DNA of 46,406 bases from Myxococcota bacterium (GTDB lineage: Bacteria > Myxococcota_A > Polyangia > HGW-17). The DNA lies in assembly GCA_018817795.1 (NCBI GenBank), contig JAHITJ010000156.1, forward strand, positions 1-46,406, written 5' to 3'. This document shows, piece by piece, positions 26,570 to 33,756 of this stretch. The translations under genes were made by a program, and so were the position numbers. Each line of letters starts with the position of its first letter. Positions within the stretch are counted from its first letter, which is position 1. The notes below the pieces were generated by a model. It searched no databases. It was not told where the DNA came from and was given only the letters and a program-made list of their open reading frames with translations.

Positions 26570-27706
26570 CTACCTTTCACGGACCGGCAGAGGGTCTTCG
26601 GATCGCATGGGCACCCCCTCGATCCACAGGTCAGGACCCACATACCGTACACGCAGGTTCGACAACGCGAAGGGCTCCTCCATGCGGCGGGGCCGATCCG
26701 AAGCGAGCACCGGGACGGCATCCCGGTCCAGCATCAGGCGGGGAGCATAGACAAAGTGGACGCGATCCACAACCCCGTCTTCCAGGAAAGCGGCCGCGGT
26801 GTTGGGGCCACCCTCGAGCAGCAGGTGATGGATCTCGAGAGCGAAGAGCTCCGCGAGCAGATCCGTCGACCTGATGCGGCCGTCGGCATTACAGGGAAGG
26901 GGTAAAAAAATCGCGTTGGTACCGCTGAAACCCTCGCGGGCCTGCAACGGCAGTTGGTCGCACACGCACAGGATCACCCGTGAGGTGCCCGTGGAAAAAA
27001 CCTGCTGCTGCGGCCTGGCGTGGCGCAGCATCGGATCCAGGATCACCCGCACAGGATCCCGTCCGCCGCGCACCCGGCGACAGGTCAGTTGCGGATCGTC
27101 GAGCTCCAGCGTGCGTCCACCGACGAGCACCGCATCGGCGCGATCGCGCATCCGGTGCACCCTGCGCAGGGAGGCCTCGGAGGTGATGTACCGGCTCGCG
27201 CCGAACCGGTCTGCGGCACGACCGTCCAACGTGCCGGCCATCTTCAGTTCCACGTACGGACGCCGGCGCAGGACGGCGCTGAGAAACGGGGCCAGCAGTT
27301 CTCGACCCTGCTGCGCCAGCACCCCGCCGGTGACCTCCACGCCCGCACCGGCGAGCATGGCGGCCCCTCCGGCGGCCAGCGGATTGGGATCGGACACGCA
27401 GTATACCACCCGCGCAAGACCCGCCTGCAGGATCGCCAGCGTGCACGGCGGTGTCCGGCCGGTATGTGCGCACGGCTCGAGGGTGACATACAGCGTCGCG
27501 CCTCGCGCCGCCGGCCCGGCCGCCGCCAGGGCGAACACCTCGGCGTGCGGCGCCCCGGCCTTCGGGTGAAAGCCCTCGCCCAGGACACGCTCACCATTCA
27601 CCACGACGGCACCCACCGGCGGGTTGGGCGCGGTCCGACCGGCCCCGCGGGCAGCCAGCTTCAAGGCGCGTTTCATCCAGAATTCATCGTGAGGGAGGGG
27701 AGCCAT
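26570..27706 (-). CDS. ribD: Bifunctional diaminohydroxyphosphoribosylaminopyrimidine deaminase/reductase
   Basis: 378 residues, the two-domain RibD. The deaminase domain carries the zinc motif His54-Ala-Glu56 with Cys79 and Cys88 (TLEPCAHTGRTPPC), plus the N-terminal TAPNPPVGAVVV. The C-terminal reductase domain (about 155-378) has RPYVELKMAGTLDGR and HHLLLEGGPNTAAAFL, as in the NADPH-dependent half. It carries out the second and third steps of riboflavin synthesis. It starts 39 bases after rpiB and lies six bases before ribE. Unlike the common arrangement there is no nrdR next to it. Confidence 0.96.
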   Translation of the reverse strand: MAPLPHDEFWMKRALKLAARGAGRTAPNPPVGAVVVNGERVLGEGFHPKAGAPHAEVFALAAAGPAARGATLYVTLEPCAHTGRTPPCTLAILQAGLARVVYCVSDPNPLAAGGAAMLAGAGVEVTGGVLAQQGRELLAPFLSAVLRRRPYVELKMAGTLDGRAADRFGASRYITSEASLRRVHRMRDRADAVLVGGRTLELDDPQLTCRRVRGGRDPVRVILDPMLRHARPQQQVFSTGTSRVILCVCDQLPLQAREGFSGTNAIFLPLPCNADGRIRSTDLLAELFALEIHHLLLEGGPNTAAAFLEDGVVDRVHFVYAPRLMLDRDAVPVLASDRPRRMEEPFALSNLRVRYVGPDLWIEGVPMRSEDPLPVRER

Positions 27707-27745
27707 CGGATGTTCTCCGAGCAGGCGGAAGCGTGACGATGCGCC

Positions 27746-28204
27746 TCAGCGGCATCGCCAGTCGGTGGTTTCCAGCAGGGTGATCTTTTCAACGCGCCGG
27801 GCATGCCGGCCACCCTCGAAGGAGACCGAAAGAAAGGCCAGCGCGACCTCGCGCGCCAGCTCGCCGCCGATCACGCGGGCACCCAGACACAGGACGTTGG
27901 CGTCGTTGTGGATCCGGGCCATCCTGGCGCTGTAGGTTTCCGAACACAGCGCTGCGCGGATGCCGTCGATCTTGTTGGCTGCGATGGACATGCCGATGCC
28001 GGTCCCGCAGAGCAGGATCCCCAGGCTGTCGGGCCGGTCGAGCACCTTTTCACAGACGATCTTGGCGATGTCGGGGTAGTCGACCGAAGCCGGATCCGAG
28101 ACGCCGCAGTCTTCCACGGCAAAACCGGCTGCAGTCAGGATCTGGACCAGCTCCTGCTTCAATCCGAAACCGCCATGGTCCGAACCGAGAAACAGGGTTC
28201 GCAT
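27746..28204 (-). CDS. rpiB: Ribose 5-phosphate isomerase B
   Basis: 152 residues, the LacA/RpiB isomerase of the pentose phosphate pathway. Diagnostic motifs are GSDHGGFGLK near the N-terminus, CGTGIGMSIAANK (catalytic Cys of the CGTGxG loop) and ARIHNDANVLCLG. It interconverts ribose and ribulose 5-phosphate. Ribulose 5-phosphate is the substrate of the downstream RibB domain, so its place ahead of the rib genes makes metabolic sense. Cytoplasmic. It lies between rpmF (41 bases upstream) and ribD (39 bases downstream), and probably shares their transcript. Confidence 0.96.
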   Translation of the reverse strand: MRTLFLGSDHGGFGLKQELVQILTAAGFAVEDCGVSDPASVDYPDIAKIVCEKVLDRPDSLGILLCGTGIGMSIAANKIDGIRAALCSETYSARMARIHNDANVLCLGARVIGGELAREVALAFLSVSFEGGRHARRVEKITLLETTDWRCR

Positions 28205-28245
28205 GATTGACTCTCACCGTCCGGGCCTAAGGTACGGCCCTTCCG

Positions 28246-28452
28246 TTATTTGCCGACCACCAGGGATTCGTAGACGACGCCTTCGCGGTTCTTGTTGCCA
28301 CCGTAGTAGCCGCACGCCGGGCACGCGTGATGCGGCAGGCGGGGCTCGGAGCAACTCGGGCAGCGACCCAGGTTGGGGGCTTCGATCTTGTCGTGCTGGG
28401 CACGCCGGGAATCACGGCGCATCTTGGATTGTCTTTGCTTGGGTACGGCCAT
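28246..28452 (-). CDS. rpmF: 50S ribosomal protein L32
   Basis: 68 residues from the ATG at 28452; GAGGTG lies just upstream. One in-frame GTG codon immediately before it is not needed. The N-terminus MAVPKQRQSKMRRDSRR is diagnostic. A zinc-ribbon with Cys31, Cys34, Cys44 and Cys47 makes this the zinc-containing (C+) form. As in most bacteria it follows a YceD/DUF177 gene. Here the next genes are rpiB and rib rather than the usual plsX/fabH. Confidence 0.97.
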   Translation of the reverse strand: MAVPKQRQSKMRRDSRRAQHDKIEAPNLGRCPSCSEPRLPHHACPACGYYGGNKNREGVVYESLVVGK

Positions 28453-28475
28453 CACACACCTCTTTTACACTGTCG

Positions 28476-28493
28476 GGACCGGCTGGCCGGTCC
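28476..28493. other. Perfect hairpin between the YceD gene and rpmF
   Basis: GGACCGG and CCGGTCC pair perfectly around a four-base loop, 23 bases upstream of the rpmF start on the minus strand. There is no T-run after it in the transcript direction, so it is more likely an RNA processing, stability or regulatory structure in the rpmF leader than a terminator. Confidence 0.55.
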
Positions 28494-28511
28494 TTCTGAA
28501 ATATTGAAACC

Positions 28512-29060
28512 TCAAGGCTTCGCGGCCGGAGTTCCATCCTCCGGCTGCTTCAGGGAAAGGGTTTTTAGCACAGCAAAACGGGATTCGCAAGATGAATCCC
28601 CTACTGAAACATGGGGCAACTGAACTGCGAGACCTTTGCAGTCCTGTGAACATATGGGCGCCTGTGGAATAGATACGATAATCTGATCCCAGAGGTGAGG
28701 CGCCAGATCAACTTGCTCACCAGTATAGTAAACTGTGTCCAAATCATCCTGTCCCAGTTCCAGTTCCCCGTGGGAAAACTGGGGTGTCGGCATCAGGATC
28801 AGGCGAATAGGACTGTCGATAATTATTTTAGCTTTTTCCAAACAACGAGAGCAGGTTGTATATAAATAACCCTGCACGGTGCCTTCCACGAGAATGGATC
28901 CCTGGATCTTTTCGATCTGAAATTGACCCCCGATACGGGCGGGGGGATCGGCCAGAAGCAGATCTCCGACACGATCGGCCGCCTGGTTTGGATCCAGTTC
29001 AAATGTCAACTCCAGAGGGGCATCCATGGCCTGCTTGATGAAAAAAACGAGATCTGACAT
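28512..29060 (-). CDS. yceD: YceD/DUF177-family protein
   Basis: 182 residues from ATG 29060 (MSDLVFFIKQ). A longer frame starting TTG at 29114 adds 18 residues unlike the family and is rejected; a GGAGGAAGG stretch lies upstream, at rather long spacing. The YceD core is present, with TTCSRCLEKA and the acidic segment before ICSQDCKGL, giving two Cys pairs that could bind zinc. YceD proteins are conserved next to rpmF and are linked to 23S rRNA/ribosome assembly. The gene is more AT-rich than its neighbours. It is 84 bases downstream of asnA and 59 bases before rpmF. Confidence 0.88.
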   Translation of the reverse strand: MSDLVFFIKQAMDAPLELTFELDPNQAADRVGDLLLADPPARIGGQFQIEKIQGSILVEGTVQGYLYTTCSRCLEKAKIIIDSPIRLILMPTPQFSHGELELGQDDLDTVYYTGEQVDLAPHLWDQIIVSIPQAPICSQDCKGLAVQLPHVSVGDSSCESRFAVLKTLSLKQPEDGTPAAKP

Positions 29061-29144
29061 GGTAAAATGGCGCCTTCCTCCGCGCCGGAGCGGAAGATTA
29101 GTGAACGCGGACAAAAAGTCAAGGGCAATTCCGTCGACAAGCTC

Positions 29145-30227
29145 CTACAGGAGAGGGATACCGTGACTCCGGCAGGACTCGATCATGCCCTCGGGCCACA
29201 CACCCACCGAGACTTCCCCTATATGGGCTGTTCGTAAAAAGAACATACACAGCCGGCTCTGACCGATGCCGCCACCGATGGTGCAGGGCAGTTTGCCGGC
29301 CAGCAGTTTTTTGTGATAATTTCTATTCGCCCATTCCGGCACCTGCCGAATATTCAATTGATTTAGTAGCACCTCTGGGGACACCCGGATCCCCATGGAG
29401 GACAATTCAAACGCTCTTCCGAGGACCGGATGCCAGACAATCAGATCACCATTGAGGCCGAGGCCGCCATCCTCGCGGGGGGTGCTCCAATCATCATAGT
29501 CCGGGGCGCGACCGTCATGGATCGTGCCGTCGGAGAGCACTCCACCAATGCCGATGATGAAGATGGCGCCGAATTCGCGGGCCGCGGCGCTCTCACGCTC
29601 CAGCGGCGTCTTTCCGGGGTAGCGGTCGACCAGCTCCTGCGAAGTGAGAAAAGTGATGTGTTCGGGCAGCACCGGACGCAGGCCGCGGGTGTGTGACGCG
29701 AGATGGAACTCCGTGCGGCAGATGACGTCGTAGATCTCGCGCACGACGCCGCGGAGCGTCTCCACGTTGCGGGCACCGGCCGGGATCACCTTTTCCCAGT
29801 CCCATTGATCCACGTAAATGGAATGCAGATTGTCCATCGTTTCATCCGGACGAATCGCATTCATATCGGTGTACAGACCCTCGCCTTCGGGAAACCCGAG
29901 CTCTCCGAGCATGTAGCGCTTCCACTTCGCCAGCGACTGAACCACCTCGATGTACTCGCCGTCGAGGGCCGCCACAGGGAAGGTCACCGGCTTCTCGACG
30001 CCGTTGAGATCGTCATTGAGCCCTGTGCCGGCCCGCACAAACAGGGGAGCCGACACCCGCACCAGGTGCAGGACACTGGCCAGGTGTGCCTCAAAAAAAT
30101 CCTTGATCTCCTTGATGGCGTTCTCTGTCTCCCGCAGTCCCAGCAGCGGCCGGTAGGACGCCGGAAGGGTCAGATTCCAGGATTTTTCCACTATTTTTTG
30201 CTCAATTGCTTCTATAATGACATCCAT
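29145..30227 (-). CDS. asnA: Aspartate-ammonia ligase (asparagine synthetase A)
   Basis: 360 residues, slightly longer than E. coli AsnA (330). The ammonia-dependent enzyme, class II aminoacyl-tRNA-synthetase-like, makes asparagine from aspartate, NH3 and ATP. Supporting motifs are RAGTGLNDDLNGVEKPV in the N-terminal third, SIYVDQWDWE, GGVLSDGTIHDGRAPDYDDW and the C-terminal TIGGGIGQSRLCMF. The start MDVIIEAIEQ has AGGT about 10 bases upstream. It is the first gene of the long minus-strand run towards tonB and is divergent from the kinase operon. Confidence 0.95.
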   Translation of the reverse strand: MDVIIEAIEQKIVEKSWNLTLPASYRPLLGLRETENAIKEIKDFFEAHLASVLHLVRVSAPLFVRAGTGLNDDLNGVEKPVTFPVAALDGEYIEVVQSLAKWKRYMLGELGFPEGEGLYTDMNAIRPDETMDNLHSIYVDQWDWEKVIPAGARNVETLRGVVREIYDVICRTEFHLASHTRGLRPVLPEHITFLTSQELVDRYPGKTPLERESAAAREFGAIFIIGIGGVLSDGTIHDGRAPDYDDWSTPREDGGLGLNGDLIVWHPVLGRAFELSSMGIRVSPEVLLNQLNIRQVPEWANRNYHKKLLAGKLPCTIGGGIGQSRLCMFFLRTAHIGEVSVGVWPEGMIESCRSHGIPLL

Positions 30228-30329
30228 GATTAAAATACCTCATCCGAAGGACCGGATGTTCTAGCACGCCGCAGGTGATTATTCCAGTGCACTTATTCAC
30301 CAGGAAACCACAGAAAAAAGTCCGTCAGC

Positions 30330-30358
30330 TTGCATATGCAACACTAATCGAATATATT
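30330..30358 (+). promoter_or_regulatory. Possible promoter with overlapping operator-like palindrome upstream of the kinase operon
   Basis: TTGCATATGCAA (30330-30341) is a perfect 12-base palindrome. Its first half, TTGCAT, stands 17 bases ahead of TATATT (30353-30358), a fair sigma70 pair facing the kinase gene; the leader would be about 90 bases. A regulator bound to the palindrome would cover the -35. The same region separates the kinase from divergent asnA. Confidence 0.4.
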
Positions 30359-30452
30359 ATATACAGCTGTTTTCCGGATGGGGCTTCCTGAGAGGGAATT
30401 GGAACGACCTGCCGTATGATACAACTCCCAAGGTCGGAAACGCAGGTGTGAC

Positions 30453-32048
30453 ATGACAGACCGCAGTGGCGAAACCATCGAGAAATTTACACTACATAGG
30501 TTGCTTGGCGAAGGCGGCATGGGGGCCGTGTATCTCGCACAGCACATGCTGACCGATCGCATGGTCGCGCTCAAACTGCTGCACGACTCATTTGCGGGCA
30601 ACCACGAGATTCTCGCACGCATCCGGCGCGAGGCCAAGGCCGCCGCCCTGATCGGACATCCCAACATCGTCGAGATCGTCGACTCCGGGACCGACGCCAA
30701 CGGCGTTCCGTTCATCGCAATGGAGCTGCTCAAGGGCGAGAGCCTCGACGGTCTGCTCGAGAAGATCGGCCCCATGCCGATTCCACTGGCCTCCTATGTG
30801 ATCTGCTCGATCCTCGACACGCTGCAGGCCGCGCACCTCAAGGGCGTCGTCCACCGCGACATGAAGCCCGAGAATGTCTTCCTCAATCAGGCCCACGCCT
30901 CCAACGTGCCCCAGGTCAAGATCCTCGACTTCGGCATTTCCAAGTTCCAGAGCATGGATCAGCAGAACATGTCGCTCACGCGAACGGGAACGGTCATGGG
31001 AACGCCGTATTACATGAGCGTCGAGCAGGCCATGGGACAGAAGGTCGACGGTCGCTCCGACATCTACTCCGTGGGCGTCATGCTGTACCAGTTGCTCACC
31101 GCGCGCCTGCCCTTCTGCGACTCCAACTACAACCGCGTGCTGCTCCAGATCGTGACCGGCGACTTCCCGCCCATCGATCAGATCCGGCCGGACCTGCCGC
31201 CCGAACTGGTGGCCATCGTGCATCGCGCCATGTCCAAAAACATCGAGGAGCGCTACCCGGATTGCCACGCGTTCATGGCGGAGTTGCAGCAGTTCTGGAT
31301 CCTGTACGATCCGGCCGAGATCTTCTCTTCGCTGGGTGATGCCACCATCGAGACGCGCTCGGTGCCGCTGAAGACACCCACGCCGCAGTTGACCGATCCC
31401 AAGCTCATGGCCGCGGCGCAGACCTACGGTTCACCGCGCGTCACCACGGCTGCGGTGGGGCAGAGCCTCGAGACCGATTCCAAGAAGGGCATGATCGCCG
31501 CGATCCTGGTGCTGCTGGTCATCGGCGGCGGTGTGGGCGCCTACTTCATGTTCAAGTCCGAAGGCGAGATGAAAGCGGGCACCCCGACGGCGCAAAACCC
31601 CGAGGTTCCCGCGGTGAACGCCGGCATGGAGCCGGTCATGGAGCCCGACATGCCCGTGGTCATGGAAGCGGTCATGGAACCCGACATGCCCGTGGTCATG
31701 GAGGCGCCGCTTCCTGCCGAGATCGCCATCAATGTAGTGAACGTGCCCAAGGGGGCCTCCATCCTCCTCGACGGCAAGAAGACCACATTGCCGATCAAAC
31801 TCCCCGGCGCGCGCGGACAGCACAGCCTGGTGATCACGGCCCCGGGGTACGAGCCCTTCGTCAAGAACATCGAGTACAGGGCCGACGTGCACCTGGTGTT
31901 CGACGCGGACCGCATCCAGAAGGTCACCGTCAATTCCATGAAACCGCCTGTCGACAATCCGATGGAAAAGCCCATGGTTACACCCATGGAAACACCCATG
32001 GACATGCCTTCCTCCATGCCGGTCGATGTCAACCGCCCCGACTTCTAG
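30453..32048 (+). CDS. Transmembrane Ser/Thr protein kinase with PEGA domain
   Basis: 531 residues. The Hanks-type kinase domain (about 10-285) is complete: glycine loop GEGGMGAV (19-26), Lys41 in VALK, catalytic HRDMKPEN with Asp136, DFG Asp159 and GTPYYMSVEQ in place of APE. One membrane helix spans about 347-367. The outer region has two near-identical 12-residue Met/Glu/Pro units (VMEPDMPVVMEA), a PEGA domain (about 423-486) and a Met/Pro-rich tail. PEGA domains often bind peptidoglycan or surface partners, so it probably senses an envelope signal and phosphorylates cytoplasmic targets. It is the first gene of a four-gene operon; the TPR membrane protein follows 9 bases after. The start ATG has AGGTG upstream. 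Confidence 0.93.
   Translation: MTDRSGETIEKFTLHRLLGEGGMGAVYLAQHMLTDRMVALKLLHDSFAGNHEILARIRREAKAAALIGHPNIVEIVDSGTDANGVPFIAMELLKGESLDGLLEKIGPMPIPLASYVICSILDTLQAAHLKGVVHRDMKPENVFLNQAHASNVPQVKILDFGISKFQSMDQQNMSLTRTGTVMGTPYYMSVEQAMGQKVDGRSDIYSVGVMLYQLLTARLPFCDSNYNRVLLQIVTGDFPPIDQIRPDLPPELVAIVHRAMSKNIEERYPDCHAFMAELQQFWILYDPAEIFSSLGDATIETRSVPLKTPTPQLTDPKLMAAAQTYGSPRVTTAAVGQSLETDSKKGMIAAILVLLVIGGGVGAYFMFKSEGEMKAGTPTAQNPEVPAVNAGMEPVMEPDMPVVMEAVMEPDMPVVMEAPLPAEIAINVVNVPKGASILLDGKKTTLPIKLPGARGQHSLVITAPGYEPFVKNIEYRADVHLVFDADRIQKVTVNSMKPPVDNPMEKPMVTPMETPMDMPSSMPVDVNRPDF
31635..31706 (+). repeat. 36-base tandem duplication in the kinase gene
   Basis: Two 36-base units (31635-31670 and 31671-31706) differ at only two positions, both synonymous (GAG/GAA codons). 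They encode VMEPDMPVVMEA twice, in the linker between the membrane helix and the PEGA domain. This is a recent in-frame duplication. Confidence 0.85.
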
Positions 32049-32057
32049 GAAAACAAC

Positions 32058-33155
32058 ATGAAACTGAAGACCCTGCTTTTCTTCACGATCCTTCTGACGA
32101 CCCACTCCGCGTTGGCCGCCAAGCTTCATTGTCCGGCGGCAGGAAACGACGACGAGGAGAACCGCAAGATTGCCAGGCGGTACTTCCAGATGGGGAAGAC
32201 CTATTCGGAAAAGGGCGACCACCGCAAGAGCGCCGAGAGCTACGAGTGCGTACTCAAGCTCGTGCCTTACAGCATGGCCGCCCGCATCCAGTTCGCCAAG
32301 GCGCTCGATTCGCTGTCCCAGTTCACCCGCGCCCGCGAGCAGTATGAACTGATCCTCAACGACGTCTCCGGGGACGCCGACGCCTACAAGCCCGACATCC
32401 GCGCCCGGCTGACCCAGATCAAGGGGCTTTCCGACAAGCCGCTGCCCAAGGACGATGACGAGGAAGCCGACTCTGTCGCTGCCGCCGAACTGAAGAAGCA
32501 GCAGGATCGGGTGAAACAACTCGAACTCGAGCGGGATCAAGGAAAGAAGGAGCTGGAGCGCCGCCTCAAGGAGCTTGAAATGGCGGGCACGGGCAACCTC
32601 GACGCCCAGCGCAAGGCCCTGGTCGACGAGTTCAAGCGCAAGGAAGCCGAAAAGATGAAGGAATTGGAACTCCGGCTCCAGCGCCTGCAGGAACTCGAAG
32701 AACGCTTCAGCAAGACCGGCCCCCCGAAGCCACAGTACAAGGAAGTGTCCACCCGGCTGCGCAAGATCGGCATCGGGCTGGTTGCCGGCGGGTTGCTTCT
32801 GGGTGTGGCCACCGCGGGCGCCGGTATTTATTCATATCTTGAACAGGGTAAGTTCACGGACACCACCTACGATGACAAGAACAAGTGGAAGGACGACGAG
32901 CTTGTTCTGTGGTCGACCTCCAAGAGCAAGTCCCTGTACGACTCCATCAACACGATCAACGGCGTAACCATCGCGCTGGGCGTGGTGACCGGCATCGTGC
33001 TCTCCGCGGGCGCCACGTTGTATTTCGTCGGCGGGACCGACCGGGTCCTCGTGTCCGGCTCCGTCACACCCGAGCCCACCAAGACGACGTCCTGGCAGTT
33101 GATGCCCAACCTGGGACCCGACACCGCGGGCTTCGTTTTACAGACCTCCTGGTAA
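32058..33155 (+). CDS. Exported TPR/coiled-coil membrane protein, function unknown
   Basis: 365 residues. Signal peptide about 1-20 (HSALA/A). A TPR-like region (about 35-120) follows, with FQMGKTYSEKGDHRKSAESY typical of one repeat, then an acidic linker and a strongly charged coiled coil (about 140-218). Two hydrophobic helices (about 237-258 and 302-324) enclose a hydrophilic loop. The coiled coil is probably periplasmic if the signal is cleaved. It lies 9 bases after the kinase gene with AGGA in that gap, and 22 bases before the DUF192 gene. Co-expression suggests it works with the kinase as adaptor or sensor, but no direct evidence. Family not recognised. Confidence 0.82.
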   Translation: MKLKTLLFFTILLTTHSALAAKLHCPAAGNDDEENRKIARRYFQMGKTYSEKGDHRKSAESYECVLKLVPYSMAARIQFAKALDSLSQFTRAREQYELILNDVSGDADAYKPDIRARLTQIKGLSDKPLPKDDDEEADSVAAAELKKQQDRVKQLELERDQGKKELERRLKELEMAGTGNLDAQRKALVDEFKRKEAEKMKELELRLQRLQELEERFSKTGPPKPQYKEVSTRLRKIGIGLVAGGLLLGVATAGAGIYSYLEQGKFTDTTYDDKNKWKDDELVLWSTSKSKSLYDSINTINGVTIALGVVTGIVLSAGATLYFVGGTDRVLVSGSVTPEPTKTTSWQLMPNLGPDTAGFVLQTSW

Positions 33156-33177
33156 TTTTTCATTCGGAAGGACGGAC

Positions 33178-33756
33178 ATGAAACCTGATTCTCCGCCCTC
33201 CCTCGCCTGGGCCCGCCTTTGGCTCCGGACCGCCGGCTGGCTGCTGTGTGCCCTGGTATTGGCCTCATGCAATCACAAAACCACCCGCCCGGCGGTCCTC
33301 CCCGCCGAGACTGAAAAGGCCGCATCGGCCGCACCGGAGGAATCGGACATGCAGCCGCAGATGAACCTGGCCAAAACCAGCGTGACGCTGACCACGCCGG
33401 ACGGGCGGCAAATGACCCTCATCGCGCAGATCGCCTCCTCGGAACCCGAGAAGGCCAAGGGCCTGATGTACCGTTCCTCCCTGCCCGAGTCCGAGGGCAT
33501 GCTCTTCCCCTACGATCACGAAGAGGAGCTGGGCTTCTACATGGCCAACTGCTACATCTCGCTGGACATGATCTTCATGAACCGTGACAAGGTCGTCATC
33601 GGCATCATGAAGCGCGCAAAACCGATGGATCCGACCGTGCTGACCATCGGAAAACCTTCGCAATACGTGCTGGAGGTCAACGGTGGCTTCACCGACCGGC
33701 ACAACATCGCCGTGGGAACCCGGCTTGCCTGGGATTCCGGAAAAGGTGCACCATGA
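33178..33756 (+). CDS. DUF192-family lipoprotein
   Basis: 192 residues. Signal peptide ending LVLASC (Cys31) marks a lipoprotein. The DUF192 domain (about 75-190) is clear: KAKGLMYRSSLPESEGMLFPY, FYMANCYISLDMIFMNRD and KPSQYVLEVNGGF. The fold is small, and members occur widely in envelope contexts; the biochemical role is not established. GAAGGA precedes the start. Its last four bases overlap the next gene (ATGA), so the two are coupled. Confidence 0.88.
   Translation: MKPDSPPSLAWARLWLRTAGWLLCALVLASCNHKTTRPAVLPAETEKAASAAPEESDMQPQMNLAKTSVTLTTPDGRQMTLIAQIASSEPEKAKGLMYRSSLPESEGMLFPYDHEEELGFYMANCYISLDMIFMNRDKVVIGIMKRAKPMDPTVLTIGKPSQYVLEVNGGFTDRHNIAVGTRLAWDSGKGAP

Noticed and set aside
27707-28245. 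FMN riboswitch ahead of the riboflavin genes
   Set aside because: The gaps before ribD and rpiB are only 39 and 41 bases, too short for the aptamer, and no conserved RFN-element segments are seen.
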